The notes: generated by a model from the letters alone, not told the origin. A DNA stretch of 64,000 nt from Plasmodium brasilianum (GCF_023973825.1 NC_090122.1:310001-374000); one strand, 5' to 3'. Counted from the stretch's first letter, positions 11,814 to 25,608 are shown. Made by a program: numbers and translations.

Positions 11814-12025
11814 TCGCACTTAGGGATGAACCGACTACACAAGAGTGTGTTAGGTTTCCACAAAGGAAGCAAGTGCTGCATACCTAAGTGCGTGTGTTTG
11901 GATGTATGCATGTATTCATATTGTTATTAATTCTTTCTAGCATTTTTAATTTTTTAATAGAGGAAAACACTACGAAGTAAAAAATTACTTAACAATTAAG
12001 TAGTTACTCAGATATAAAAAAATTT

Positions 12026-12306
12026 TATTATGTTTATTTATTTATTTTTTATTATTTTATTTTACTATTTTATTTTACATTTTCATTTTATTTTACTATT
12101 TTATTTTACATTTTCATTTTATTTTACCATTTTATTTTACATTTTCATTTTATTTCACTATTTTATTTTACATTTTCATTTTATTTTACTATTTTATTTT
12201 ACATTTTCATTTTATTTTACATTTTCATTTTATTTTACATTTTCATTTTATTTTACATTTTCATTTTATTTTACTATTTTATTTTACATTTTCATTTTAT
12301 TTTACT
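12026..12306. repeat. T-rich minisatellite downstream of the DTD gene
   Basis: Alternating short units of the type TTTTATTTTACATTTTCA and TTTTACTA fill about 280 bases. Both the period and the order of the two unit types vary. It is non-coding despite an open frame of Phe/Ile/Leu/Tyr repeats. Confidence 0.85.
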
Positions 12307-12577
12307 TGCCCACAATTAAAAACTAACATTGTGCACTTGAAAAGAAGGTAATGTTACGCTCAGGCAAACGTTAAAGCGTACGCTTATGTTCGTACGTATG
12401 TTTGCATGTATGTATACGTTCGTAACAGCGCATACACTGGTTGTGTTTCCCCCCTGTTTACTACCCTATGCAAGTCGTGGCTTCACAAAAAGTAGTACAC
12501 ATAATTGCAAATATTTTTCAAAAGCAAAAAGGAGTATAAATTTTTTTTTTTTTTTTTTCTGAAATATATAAGAAAGG

Positions 12578-13311
12578 ATGACAGTGTTTGAAAAAAGCAG
12601 AATAAATGCTTTATTACCATTATGGAATTATAAAATAAAAAGTAATTGTTATAATTATATATAAAGAAAAGTCATTTTCCCTTCATTTTCGAAGGTAAAA
12701 AAGGGAGAACCGAGAGCGTGCCATTGCGTAAATGCGTACATACATATATGTAAGTGTTAGTATAACTGTAATTGTGCGTGAATGTGCACAAACACATGTA
12801 ATTGAATTATGCTTGACCAAGTCAGGATCGTATTTTCCCTTTTTTCTCATTTAGATTCTAGTGTATTATTTCTACCATCTCAATTTTGTGCCACTCATTT
12901 GAATGCACAGTTTTACGTTTTACCATTATCCTTTTCCCCTTCCGTGTGTGTATCATTTTATCTACTGTTTGTTACGTCATTATTCACTCCATTCGTTATG
13001 TTATTCTTCCGATCATATCCTTGATGTTCTGTTATTACGCTACCACCCTCTACCTCCCCAGGAAATGCTCAAAATTCATTATTTTAATCATTACATTTTA
13101 CATCCTTTCTTAGGCATGGCAGTTTATGAATGATATACGCGAGCAAAATGAAAAGATGAATCATCATTGTAAATACGTAAACAATTATACGAAAGTGAAG
13201 ATAAAAATATATACACACACAACAAAGGATGTAACAGATAAAGATGTACAACTTGCTATTATTATTGATAGCACATTAAAGCAGTATGACCATAAAATAA
13301 TGAAAAAATAA
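12578..13311 (+). pseudogene. PCBD: pterin-4a-carbinolamine dehydratase (PCD/DCoH) with an in-frame TAA
   Basis: Two exons, 12578-12694 and 13114-13311, joined in phase 0 (donor GTAAAA, acceptor CTTTCTTAG), total 104 codons before the stop, the same length as human PCBD1. Exon 1 begins MTVFEKSRINALLPLWNYK, matching the family's helix 1 and Trp. The join creates FPSFSK|AWQFMND, the family's F-x-x-F-x-x-A-W-x-F-M block. Exon 2 carries the active-site motif EKMNHHCKYVNNYTKV with His-His, the later His in YTHTTKD, and the Asp after it, so all expected catalytic residues are present. The enzyme dehydrates 4a-hydroxytetrahydropterin. The only lesion is TAA at 12662-12664 (YI-stop-RKVIF), exactly where the family usually has Ser/Thr (I-S-R); TCA to TAA is a one-base change. 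It is therefore a recent pseudogene, a sequencing error, or a readthrough gene. The family assignment is firm; the functional state is open. Confidence 0.75.
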
Positions 13312-13585
13312 AAAAAGAAAAAGAAATATATCAATGATGAGCGGAGGAAGAAGTTATCCTATCGATGTGTTGTAAACGTACGTCCACCACACAGTTGTAT
13401 ATAATATTTTTATAACATTTTTTAAAAATAAAATTAAAAAAAAAATATATTTTTTTTTCAAACTATATATCATTTCATCTTTCCATTACCATTGATTGCC
13501 TTTTAGTTGTTACTTCAAACAGAGGTAAGTGCTTTTTTCGAATATATAATTTTATATTAATACATATATGTGCATATACGTGTGC

Positions 13586-13690
13586 TTGGACATGCGCATG
13601 TGTATATGTATAAGCTTGGCCATGTGCATGTGTATATGTATAAGCTTGGCCATGTGCATGTGTATATGTATAAGCTTGGCCATGTACATA
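13586..13690. repeat. 30-bp tandem repeat, about 3.5 copies
   Basis: Units contain TATAAGCTTGGCCATGTGCA followed by TGTGTATATG. The copies from 13609 to 13690 are nearly identical. The GC-richer AAGCTTGGCC core stands out from the surrounding AT-rich DNA. Confidence 0.8.
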
Positions 13691-14202
13691 TGTATATAGG
13701 CTTGTGCATGTAAACGTAATTATGTATCTACGAATAAATGGAGGACACACTCGCATACTTTCCTCAAACGAATGGTCCCTAACCCCTTCACAAAATATAT
13801 ATTAGACAAATTGATAATAAGAAGAAACCATGTATTTGCCTTTGTTTTATCAACTTTATTTAAATGAAGAAAGGAAAAAAAAAATCAAATATGGTAAGAA
13901 GCTTTAAAGAACTGTACCTTTCTTTTCTTATTTTATTGTGTTCATATAAATATTACCTTCAATTTAGAACAGCTTCATTTACACACATGACCTTTTACTT
14001 CAATATTTTAATTTTGAAAAATAGGCGAACAAAATATTTATTGGAAGTATGTACAATGCAGCACTTCAGTAGTATAAATATAATTGCCTTTGAACAAGTG
14101 TATGCTTAATAATCTACTTTTTACTTTTGTGCACTTACTTTTGTCCATATTGAAATGAATTAGTAACAATAGAAACGTAATTATGCAGTTACTAACGCAC
14201 AC

Positions 14203-14310
14203 TGGTTCGTCAATTCGTCAATTTGTCAGTTCGTCAATTCGTCAATTCGTCAGTTCGTCGATTCGTCGGTTCGTCGGATCGTCGGTTCTTCAGTTTGTCC
14301 GATCGTCCGG
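14203..14310. repeat. short 8-bp TTCGTCAA/CGGTTCGT repeat array
   Basis: Degenerate 8-base units TTCGTCAA, TTCGTCAG and TTCGTCGG run for about 100 bases and are clearly GC-richer than the surroundings. The open frame through it is a repeat artefact. Confidence 0.8.
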
Positions 14311-14831
14311 TCGTCTTATCGCCTGCTTACTCGTAACACCTGTACATACTGTTCCTCACATAATGTAAAAGGTTATGTATTGTATATATAACATGTTCGT
14401 TCATTTTTCTTTTTCAGTTAATAAATTAAGAAGGAAGAGAAAACGCAGTTACGCTCAGGAAGGGAAGGGAGCAATTGCAACGAATATCAAGTCTTGAAAA
14501 AGGAACAGTTCTCATACATTTACGAATAAGATATATACATATATATATACACACATATATATACGTGTATGTGTAAGTAACATTATAATTTAAGAAAATA
14601 AAAACAGAGAAGGGTTAATAATTTATTTTTTGTATTATTTTTTCATTATTCCATTATTATTTATTATTATTTTTTTTTTTTAAATAAAGTTGGTGCTCTC
14701 TTTACAATTTTGTATTATGCCCGTATTAAAGGAGGTTTACATTTATTCTACAAAAAATTGTAAATTCAAATCTTTCTTTACGGTAGTAATTTATTTCACA
14801 TGAGAAACGAGTATTTTATCCTTGTATTTCA

Positions 14832-14884
<53 letters not shown>

Positions 14885-15019
14885 ATTATTAATTTTAATT
14901 ATACTTATAAGCATTATTTGATCATTAAAAAATATTCGCATGGATTCCACGAATTTATTTCCTCCAAAATGCATTAACTGAAGTAACCAAACTGTGCATA
15001 AAAAAATTTATGCACATGT

Positions 15020-15152
15020 ACATAAATACAAATACGTACAAATACGTACAAATACGTACAAATACGTACAAATACGTACAAATACGTACAAATACGTACA
15101 AATACGTATAAATACGTACAAATACGTACAAATACGTACAAATACATACAAA
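15020..15152. repeat. 10-bp ACAAATACGT tandem repeat, about 13 copies
   Basis: Near-perfect ACAAATACGT units with single variants ACAAATACGTAT and ACAAATACAT at the 3' side. Both strands are open in some frames because the 10-base unit lacks stops; no protein is inferred. Confidence 0.9.
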
Positions 15153-16060
15153 TATATATATTACTTATCCAGTACATGCCTGTATGCATATTTGTATGCT
15201 TTTTGTGATTACTACAGTGCAATTATTTTTATTATTATTATTTTTTTTTTTTCTTTTTGACTAATTTCATATTTTATTATCTTTTGTAGATACGACTTAC
15301 TTTATCATTATGTCATCATGTATAATTAATTTTTTTTTTTATAAAATGTTAACATAGCATTGTTTCTTAACAGTTTTAAATTCTCATTTTTGAAAAGTGT
15401 CAATCTTTATTTTATATATAAAAAAAAAATTTTTAAGCATAGAGTACAAAGTAGGGAAGTAAGAAAAAATATATAAAATAAGGTTAATCATTTTGCTTTA
15501 CATATACGTAAGCCCATATATATATATAAACATACATACGTCCTTACATTCGTACATACCTACGTATTTTATGTACATGTATGCATATATGTATGAATAT
15601 ACCTTTGTCACATTACCTGTAACGAGGGAAAAAAATACAAGGATTGTTCATTACATGTATATTTGATTTTGCCAAATACATACTTATGTATACTTATGTA
15701 ATGTACGTATATGTACATTTATGTATATGTATGTATATATTTACAAAATTGAACGAGCGATATTACAAAAGAGTAGATATGTAATAGTAAACAACAGTTC
15801 GTAGAAGAAAGTACATATATAAAAGAGAGTATTTTTAAAGAGAAATATTTATTAAAATTGTATATATGTATGTTTGTACGTATATAAGTATATTTTTATA
15901 CATTTTTGAGCCCTCTTTTCTATGTTTTTTAATTTATATTCTCTTGTTTAGTATTGCATGAATTGCTTTTTTCTCCGCGTAGCAATATACCATGTACTAC
16001 GTATACGCATTATTTTTGTGCGCTTATGTTATCCACATATAGTATATATATATATATATA

Positions 16061-16180
16061 TACAAATACACAAATACACAAATACACAGATACACAAATA
16101 CACAAATACACAAATACACAAATACACAAATACACAAATACACAAATACACAAATACACAAATACACAAATACACAAATA
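16061..16180. repeat. 8-bp ACACAAAT tandem repeat, about 15 copies
   Basis: Perfect ACACAAAT units, with one ACACAGAT, end about 200 bases before the CK2 alpha start codon, so the array lies in its promoter or 5' leader. It is flanked by (TA)n and (CATA)n tracts. Confidence 0.9.
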
Positions 16181-16377
16181 CACGTATACACATATACACA
16201 TATACATACATACATACGTACGTACAAATATTAACCCATACATACATATATATATGTATACGTATACACCTACATACACCTACATACATACATATATATA
16301 TGTGTGCATTTATATACACATACATGCATATGTATGTACACATATATATATATATATAAGAAAAAAAAAGGCAAATA

Positions 16378-17385
16378 ATGTCAGCTAGCTCTATTAACAA
16401 GAGAATATATATTCCAAAATTTTACGCCGATGTTAACATTCATAAGCCTAAAGAATATTATGATTATGATAATTTAGAATTGCAATGGAATAAACCTAAT
16501 AGATATGAAATAATGAAAAAGATAGGAAGAGGAAAATATAGTGAAGTGTTTAATGGGTATGATACCGAATTTAATAGACCATGTGCAATAAAAGTATTGA
16601 AACCTGTAAAAAAAAAAAAAATAAAAAGAGAAATAAAAATTTTACAAAATTTGCATGGAGGACCAAATATAATAAAATTATTGGACATAGTAAAAGATCC
16701 TGTAACCAAAACACCATCCTTAATTTTTGAATATATTAACAACATTGATTTTAAAACTCTATATCCTAAATTTACTGATAAAGATATACGTTATTATATC
16801 TATCAAATTTTGAAAGCACTTGATTATTGTCATAGTCAGGGAATTATGCATAGAGATGTTAAACCACATAATATTATGATTGATCATGAAAATAAACAAA
16901 TAAGATTAATAGACTGGGGACTAGCAGAATTTTATCATCCAGGTCAAGAGTATAATGTTCGCGTTGCTAGTAGGTATTATAAAGGACCTGAACTTTTAAT
17001 AGATCTTCAGTTATATGATTATTCTTTAGACATATGGAGCCTTGGTTGCATGCTAGCTGGTATGATTTTTAAGAAAGAACCCTTTTTTTGTGGACATGAT
17101 AATTATGACCAGCTTGTTAAAATTGCAAAGGTACTTGGTACAGATGATCTACATGCATATCTAAAAAAATATAATATTAAACTTAAACCACATTACCTGA
17201 ACATATTAGGTGAATATGAAAGAAAACCATGGTCCCATTTTCTAACACAATCAAATATTGATATAGCAAAAGATGAAGTTATTGACCTAATTGACAAAAT
17301 GTTAATATATGATCATGCAAAGAGAATAGCCCCAAAGGAGGCCATGGAACATCCTTACTTTAGTGAAGTAAGGGAGGATTCATGA
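16378..17385 (+). CDS. CK2alpha: casein kinase 2, catalytic alpha subunit
   Basis: A 335-residue Ser/Thr kinase of the CMGC group. Visible in order are the Gly-rich loop [12 protein letters not shown] (49-60), the catalytic Lys in CAIKVLK (Lys72), the basic substrate and heparin-binding cluster [11 protein letters not shown] just after it, HRDVKPHN (158-165), and DWG at 179-181. DWG instead of DFG is the hallmark of CK2, as is GPELL in the activation segment. CK2 alpha is constitutively active and forms a tetramer with CK2 beta subunits. In Plasmodium it is essential in blood stages and linked to chromatin assembly factors and invasion. The gene is single-exon, with no disrupted motif, and its length equals the family's kinase core. 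The start is the first ATG after a long (TA)n leader. Confidence 0.97.
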   Translation: MSASSINKRIYIPKFYADVNIHKPKEYYDYDNLELQWNKPNRYEIMKKIGRGKYSEVFNGYDTEFNRPCAIKVLKPVKKKKIKREIKILQNLHGGPNIIKLLDIVKDPVTKTPSLIFEYINNIDFKTLYPKFTDKDIRYYIYQILKALDYCHSQGIMHRDVKPHNIMIDHENKQIRLIDWGLAEFYHPGQEYNVRVASRYYKGPELLIDLQLYDYSLDIWSLGCMLAGMIFKKEPFFCGHDNYDQLVKIAKVLGTDDLHAYLKKYNIKLKPHYLNILGEYERKPWSHFLTQSNIDIAKDEVIDLIDKMLIYDHAKRIAPKEAMEHPYFSEVREDS

Positions 17386-19256
17386 AAATTTTGTGCACCC
17401 TTTAGCTAGTTAGTGAACACATGTACAATTCACCCGCGTACACGTCAAACACAATTGTGTACTTGCATGTATAGCATAAACATGCACTCCTGTGGATATA
17501 CTTGAAATTAGTCCCCCTTGCTCATTACATTTTTGTAGATTAATTTTTATATGAAATTAAATTTTTTTCATTTACATTCAATTTGTGTATTTTTTTTTTT
17601 TTTTTTTTACCCATTATGTTTATTACATACGCATTGTTTATTTATTTATTTTTTTTTTTTCAATACAAACCATTTAATTAAGGTGCATCTATCAATTTAT
17701 CTATCTATCTATCTATCTATCTATCCATATATATATATATATCGGTGTATCTTTACATACCTATATGCATACGTGAATATGCCTATATGTGTGCTTGGGT
17801 ATTTGCGTAAGCGTACATTTCCATTTTATAAGCATTCCTTTTTGCCCTATTTTAACTGTTGTTAAATTGTTAAAATGCATTTTTTAAAATTGTCGTAGAC
17901 TTTATTAAAATAATATTGTGCAAATATTTTTGGATTTCTTAACATTAAAACATTCTTGTTTATACATCCACAAAAAATTAAATCCGTATATATTTATTTA
18001 TTTTTTATTTTTTTACTTACTAAATGAATTAGAGAAGATGGAAAAACAAAAAAAAAAAAAAAATTGAAAACAGAAAAAACAGAAGAAACAGAAAAAACAG
18101 AATAAAAACATTGTTGTAGAAATGTATTATACTTTTTTTTGTCCGTAATACAAAATTGGCCAACATGATAGTAATTGACCTTTGCATATATAATATGTAT
18201 TTATGTATATGTATGTATATGTTAGTATACATTTGTGTGTACATTTTAATTATTCATTTTCCCTCGAACTTGTACGCTTATATTTTTTCATACCCACTTT
18301 TTAAGATTCAATTCTTCATCTTTTTTTATTATTCCGAATTTGTGATAAAATATATATATGGACAATTAAGATTTTTTATTAATCTTAAAAAGTTGTACCC
18401 CTTTTTTTTTTTTTTTTTCATTTTCCTTTTGGGAACTTGTTACATTTGTTGAACAAGAGAAATGGGAAGAGGAAGAAAAAAACTAGAAAAATAAATGTAA
18501 AGAAAAATAAAAGGAAAATTGACATACGGAAAAGTAAAAACAAGAGTAAGACCTTGTGGACATCATCTAATAGTGATATAAAAATAGCGTATCAATAATA
18601 TATCAGTTATAATTAATTTCAAAATTTCTTAAATAATAATTGGAATACATTTGCACTTAATTTATTAAACGATGAAATTATTATTCTTAATTGGAACTAT
18701 AATAAAAAATAATAACGAATTTTACACATAGGAAAAAAACATTTTTTAACTGTGGACCAAAATTTCCTTTTTTTTTTTTTTTTTTTTTGCGTATTTTACG
18801 TGTTTAATTACATTGTGATATCCTTAGAAATACAATTTTTTGGTACTTTGTATTTATTATATAATGCACAAATTCTTGTAAATCAAAGAAAAAGAAAATT
18901 GCTCTGACGTGAAGCAGTACAGGATGTACATAAATTTACCAGTAATATATTTCTTCCATGTGATGAAAAAATATTAATTTGTTATTTAATTATCTTAATT
19001 AAATTAAATTTAATTTTATTTAATATTTTTAATTTCTTTCCTTTTCTTTCTTTTCCTACATTACATTTAATTAAATTGAGTACATCTAAAAATTAGTAAG
19101 CATACACCTCATTTCATACGGACACAACGAAATGTACTTTAAAAAAAAATAAGATATAATTTTTATGAACCGTTAATAATTTTTCTTTTTTATTTTCATT
19201 TGTTAAGATTTACCGAGCGATTATGTCATTTTACTATAATTTTTATATTAAAATAA
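17386..19256. other. intergenic region between CK2 alpha and succinyl-CoA ligase
   Basis: Contains T-rich stretches, a TCTA tetranucleotide run at about 17694-17725, (TA)n at 17727-17742 and an ACAGAAAAA repeat at about 18065-18105. A small basic reading frame at 18458-18598 is listed separately. The rest, especially 18600-19250, is AT-rich with no coding signal and probably holds the promoter of the next gene. Confidence 0.45.
18458..18598 (+). CDS. possible small highly basic protein (last exon or frameshifted ORF)
   Basis: The frame from 18458 reads RNGKRKKKTRKINVKKNKRK, then IDIRKSKNKSKTLW and TSSNSDIKIAYQ before a TAA ending at 18598. Its codon choice and varied residues look like real coding sequence. 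A polypyrimidine tract and CAAG precede it, so it may be a last exon in phase 0. Alternatively, the ATG at 18462 is the start and one A is missing from the A7 run at 18476-18482, which would give MGRGRKKTRKINV. It may be nucleolar or ribosome-associated by composition only; no family is recognised. Confidence 0.3.
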   Translation, partial: RNGKRKKKTRKINVKKNKRKIDIRKSKNKSKTLWTSSNSDIKIAYQ

Positions 19257-20895
19257 ATGAGAGATTTTAATATGAAAAATTTATGTTTCTCCTTAAAGGT
19301 ATTAAAAATATATAGAGATTTATCACATTTACATGTAACTGTGAAAAACAGAAAAATAATATTTTTCTAGAAGACATAATATAACTGTGTGTCAAATTAA
19401 TGTGTAGATATCTACATGTTTTTAAATATATTTTATAATAATGAAGAAGAGATAGCAGAAAATGAAGCTACCTTTTAGCACACTCATAAATATTGTTTTT
19501 ATGCATCATTGTACATATAAATTTACACACACATACACACATATACACCAGCACACATTCTTGCTTATGTTAATGGTGGAAAATATTTTATATTATTTTA
19601 TATTATTTTGCATATAAATTAATTCTTAGGGAAGAAATTATTCTGCAACAAGTAAGGTGTTTATTGACAAAAATACAACGGTAATATGCCAAGGGATTAC
19701 TGGGAAACAGGTATTAAAATTAATTTTTTTTTTTTTTCCAGCTTTGCCTGTTCATAATTTTTTAGGAATCATAGGACATATTCATAATAAATTTGCATTT
19801 ATTCTGAACCGTTCATAATATTATTTAATTGAGTGAAACATATTTTTGCCGATAACATAATTTTGTCTCCCGCAACGTATTTTAATTACTTGTATATTAG
19901 CTCAAACTTGTTTTTCTTCATTTTGTGCCTTTCTCCATTTTTATTATTCTTAATTTGTCTTTATTTCATATAATTCCCCTAATATTCTCTATTAATTGCT
20001 GTTTGTACACTGTATATTTTGACAATTTTTTGTAGGGAAGTTTTCACACTACAGAAGCCTTAAAGTATGGAACAAAAGTCGTAGGAGGAGTAAACCCTAG
20101 GAAAAAAGGGACATTATGGACAAGTAATGATAACAAATATACATTACCAGTTTTTGGATCAACTCTTGAAGCTAAGGAAAAAACGAACTGCTATGCATCA
20201 GTTATATATGTTCCTCCAGAGCACGCAAAAAATGCAATAATTGAATCAATTGAGTCAGAAATTTCTTTAATTGTATGTATAACAGAAGGGATATGTCAAC
20301 ATGATATGTTACAAGTTAAGTCTTGCCTGAACATGTCAAAAAAGAGTACCTTAATTGGTCCTAATTGTCCAGGTGTTATAAAACCAGGGGAATGTAAAAT
20401 TGGAATTATGCCTTCACATATTCATAAAAAAGGATGTGTTGGTATTGTAAGTAGAAGTGGTACATTAACATATGAAGGAGTAAATCAAACCACAAAAGTT
20501 GGCCTAGGTCAATCTACGTGTGTAGGTATAGGGGGAGATCCATTTCATGGTACGAATTTTATTGATTGTATTAAATTATTTTTAGAAGATGATCAAACAA
20601 AATGTATTTTATTAATTGGTGAAATTGGGGGAAATGCAGAAGAGCAAGTAGCTGAGTGGTTAATACAAAATAATGTTGATTGTGAAAAAAAAAAAAAAAA
20701 CCTGTTTTTGCATTCATAGCTGGAAAATGTGCACCTCCAGGGAAAAGAATGGGCCATGCAGGTGCTTTAATTAGTGGTGGGAAAGGAACAGCAGATGAAA
20801 AATTGAAGGCTCTAAAAAGTGCAGGTGTTCATACTATTATTAATCCTACACAAATGGGTCATGAAATATATTCCATAATGAAAAATCTTACGTAA
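19257..20895 (+). CDS. SUCLG1: succinyl-CoA ligase (synthetase) alpha subunit, three exons, frame break in poly-A
   Basis: Exons are 19257-19298 (ATG at 19257 or 19272), 19630-19710 and 20036-20895, all joined in phase 0. The mature part begins [20 protein letters not shown]. The second junction restores the family's CoA-binding loop [50 protein letters not shown] and GEIGG follow. After the A16 run at 20685-20700 the frame is lost; one frame over it continues [20 protein letters not shown] with the catalytic phospho-His, then GGKGTADEK and [13 protein letters not shown]. One extra A (or two fewer) gives 327 residues, close to the mammalian length. The enzyme makes succinate and ATP or GTP in the mitochondrial TCA cycle with the beta subunit; the short basic N-terminus suits import. 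The first exon is the least certain part. Confidence 0.88.
20685..20700 (+). other. A16 homopolymer that breaks the succinyl-CoA ligase frame
   Basis: GTTGATTGTG is followed by 16 A and then CCTGTTTTTGC. As written the frame runs into TAG after 27 bases; adding one A restores the conserved C-terminal third including the active-site His. Confidence 0.85.
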
Positions 20896-22646
<1,751 letters not shown>

Positions 22647-23666
22647 TTACAATTCATCAGCGGTTTGGGCTTTTTGCTCAGCACCATCATCCTTATCATC
22701 AGTAGCTGAGTCCTCTTGATCTAAGTCCTCTTCTTCTGCTTCTCCTTTTCTACTTGATGGTAAAACAACATTTTTACCAATGTCTAACTTAAAATCTTCA
22801 GGATATCTTAATATATCACCATAATCTGTTAATGAAGTGACAGCAAGTTTTAGAGCCTTATCATTCCATAAGTCATAAGTAATTTGTTTTCCTTCGAAAA
22901 TTGAATTTTTTACTTCATTTAAATTAATAGATCCTGTTTCATGTGTGGGATCAAAATAAACTTTAATAATTTCCTCTCTGTCTATAAAACCATCTTTATT
23001 AGTATCAAAAAAGTTAAAATCATCAAGAGCAACATCATCATCTTTTTTGACACTGGGATCATCAGTCCTAGTTCTTTTAAACTCATCTATTGAAATTTTT
23101 CCATCTTTATTTACATCATGATGATTTAATATTTCACTAATCTCTAATTCTTTTAATTCTTCATCTTTCATTGGGTCTATCAGTAGACCAACTTCATTGA
23201 TATTTAACTTATTATCTTTATCCTTATCAACAATTTGAAATCTCTTTAATAATCCATCTACATGTTTTTCCACTTCCTTTGCATCTAAGTTTTGAGAAAA
23301 GGCATCATTTAATTCATTTAATGATATGAACCCATCTTTATCTGAATCTATTTGTTTCATTTCAACTTGTACTTGTTTTAAAAACACTTCATTCTTAACA
23401 TTATTAGACCAAGTACTTAATTCATCATCACTTAATATTTTATCTTTATTTTTATCAATTATATTAAATAGTTTTCCTATTCGTTCTTTTGCTTCTGCAA
23501 TATTTAGTCCTAATATATCTTTTACTTGATCATCATTTAAATTACTTAAGTCATCAAGTCCTTTCATATCAGCATATTTCATCGGGTCACCCCCTACAGC
23601 TTTTACATTAGTCCTCAGGTACAACACGAAACATGCTACTAACAAATTATATACGTACGTTTTCAT
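22647..23666 (-). CDS. ERC: ER-resident calcium-binding protein (CREC/reticulocalbin family)
   Basis: A 339-residue secretory-pathway protein. It has an N-terminal signal peptide (hydrophobic YNLLVACFVLYL, cleavage probably around residues 22-25), then five canonical EF-hand loops: DKNKDKILSDDE (71-82), DSDKDGFISLNE (107-118), DKDKDNKLNINE (147-158), DVNKDGKISIDE (184-195) and DTNKDGFIDREE (221-232). A degenerate sixth and an acidic tail end in TADEL, an HDEL/KDEL-like ER retrieval signal. The P. falciparum orthologue ERC (earlier PfERC/CREC) sits in the ER lumen and controls proteolytic maturation of egress proteases through calcium. The gene is single-exon with no defects. It lies about 3.6 kb downstream of the PfJ2-like gene on the same strand, which also ends in ADEL. 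Confidence 0.95.
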   Translation of the reverse strand: MKTYVYNLLVACFVLYLRTNVKAVGGDPMKYADMKGLDDLSNLNDDQVKDILGLNIAEAKERIGKLFNIIDKNKDKILSDDELSTWSNNVKNEVFLKQVQVEMKQIDSDKDGFISLNELNDAFSQNLDAKEVEKHVDGLLKRFQIVDKDKDNKLNINEVGLLIDPMKDEELKELEISEILNHHDVNKDGKISIDEFKRTRTDDPSVKKDDDVALDDFNFFDTNKDGFIDREEIIKVYFDPTHETGSINLNEVKNSIFEGKQITYDLWNDKALKLAVTSLTDYGDILRYPEDFKLDIGKNVVLPSSRKGEAEEEDLDQEDSATDDKDDGAEQKAQTADEL

Positions 23667-23812
23667 TTTCCTTAAAGAAAATTTTTTTTTATCGTTTATG
23701 TACGTGTATGGTACAGCTTTTTGCTTTGATTTTTTAACCGGATGGTAGTGGTAGTAGTAGTATCCGTAGTAGTAATACTGGTAGTAGTATTGATATTGAT
23801 AGTTTCTTTTTT

Positions 23813-23846
<34 letters not shown>

Positions 23847-24204
23847 ATATGCAAAAATTGACTAAAATGAAAAGAAAATGGTAGATGTACGCAAAAATAT
23901 GTAAAAATAAATAAAAAAAAAAAAAATTGTTCTTAAAACATGCTTACTGCATAAATGTATATATATGTATATCCATGAGCATATCCATGTGCGTATACAT
24001 ATGTATAACCATACGCATATGTACTTGCTCATACGTGATGCTAACTACTTGAATAGTATAACAAATCAATGTTTTTATAAAAAATATATTAATGCTAAAA
24101 AAAAAATGAACTGATCAACGAATATGTTAATCAATGTGAAAATAAATTTATTACTTAAATAATATATACTAAGGATGATAAAAAAAAAAAAATTCTTAAA
24201 ATTT

Positions 24205-24209
<5 letters not shown>

Positions 24210-24255
<46 letters not shown>
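24210..24255. repeat. (TA)n microsatellite
   Basis: A near-perfect TA dinucleotide tract of about 46 bases between the ERC and PfJ2-like genes. Such tracts are common between genes in this genome. Confidence 0.85.
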
Positions 24256-24262
<7 letters not shown>

Positions 24263-25577
24263 AAGTATATGTATATGATATGTATATAACTAAATAAAAC
24301 ACTCACTCATTTCCAATCGTATTTATTTTCACCTAGTAATCAAATTGAATAAGTACCCTTATAACTGTTTCTGTCATATGTGAGTATACGCATTCATTTG
24401 CTTTCAATTGAAATGTGTGACTAATATAGTACAAGAAGTTTATTTAGCTTTAAATATTTGTCGGCCGACTACCTAGTGCATTATACATATACATATGTAC
24501 GTATACATGTACGTTTATATAAGCACATATATGCATTACATTATATTATTATATATATGTAAATACGCGCATATTACATACATATCAGGTGTATATTTCG
24601 TATGCAATACGTGTATATCACATATATATTACACATATACCATTTTTACGTATATGTAAACATTTAAAATTTCCTCCTTATTTACACAAGTCCCATTAAA
24701 TCTTTTTCTTGTTGGGCATGTCAACTCCTTCATTCCTTTTCCAAATGAGATACTAGAAAAGCTTCTCAATGTTTACAAAAATTTAACACAACCCAATATT
24801 CAAAAAAAAATTGTTTTGTTAAAAAAAGGAAACAAAAAATGATGAAATCCTGTGTAAAAGAGTTGGGAAAAAAAAATAAAAAAATAAATACATTATATGT
24901 CGTATATCACCCCTGTCGTAACTTGTAAATAAATATTTAATTATATTTTTTTCACTAGTATGTTTTTTTATTTTTATGCAGTAAATTTTATTTTTCTTAT
25001 ATTTGCTTATTATGTGCATGTGAAATTGTCCTAGCTACGGTAACTACCGACTTGTGAGTAGGAACGTGCCAGTATAAACATTTGCTTATATTCAAGTAAA
25101 ATATATACGCACACACACATATATATATATATATATATGACAGCAGTATGTGCAATACTGCCATTCATTTTGTTTGAGCTCATCTTCTCTTTTTATCTTT
25201 ACTTTTATGATAAAAAGCGTGCGATTAATGAAAAAGATTCTCATTTAAATTTTGAACATCCAGTTATGCAAAGAATGTAGAGGTAGTTCTTCTCTAACCT
25301 TATATCTGTTCAGAACTTGCAAAAATAAAGAAATAAACTAAAATGAAATAAAAAAAAAAAAATCAACATAAATTAAAGAGGCAATTATCTTATGTACACT
25401 TAGAAAAATTAATCAGTTTTAAACCGCATTTTCGCCTATTCATTTAATATATAAAAGAAAAAAAAAAAAAAAAAGGGCTTCACTATAAAAAGGAAACAGA
25501 AGATGTGATATAGAAAAAGTATGCTTCATGTATGCATTATTTTTATTTTATCAGAAGAATAACAACACTGTTGCAAT

Positions 25578-25608
<31 letters not shown>

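Larger units (their letters stand above)
13312..16377. other. intergenic region upstream of CK2 alpha, rich in minisatellites
   Basis: No gene could be supported. The stretch contains tandem arrays at about 13586-13690, 14203-14310, 15020-15152 and 16061-16180 (listed separately), a (TA)n at 14832-14869 running into poly-T, and many GTACATATATG-type simple sequences from 15480 to 16340. An open frame of 81 codons at 13864-14109 has no recognisable features. Confidence 0.5.

Noticed and set aside
13321..13400. C-box-like ATGATGA suggesting a C/D snoRNA after the carbinolamine dehydratase
   Set aside because: No D box (CTGA) or closing stem follows at a suitable distance.
24460..24469. Palindrome GTCGGCCGAC in AT-rich intergenic DNA
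   Set aside because: A single short palindrome with no second copy or nearby motif; it could bind a factor, but nothing in the window supports that.
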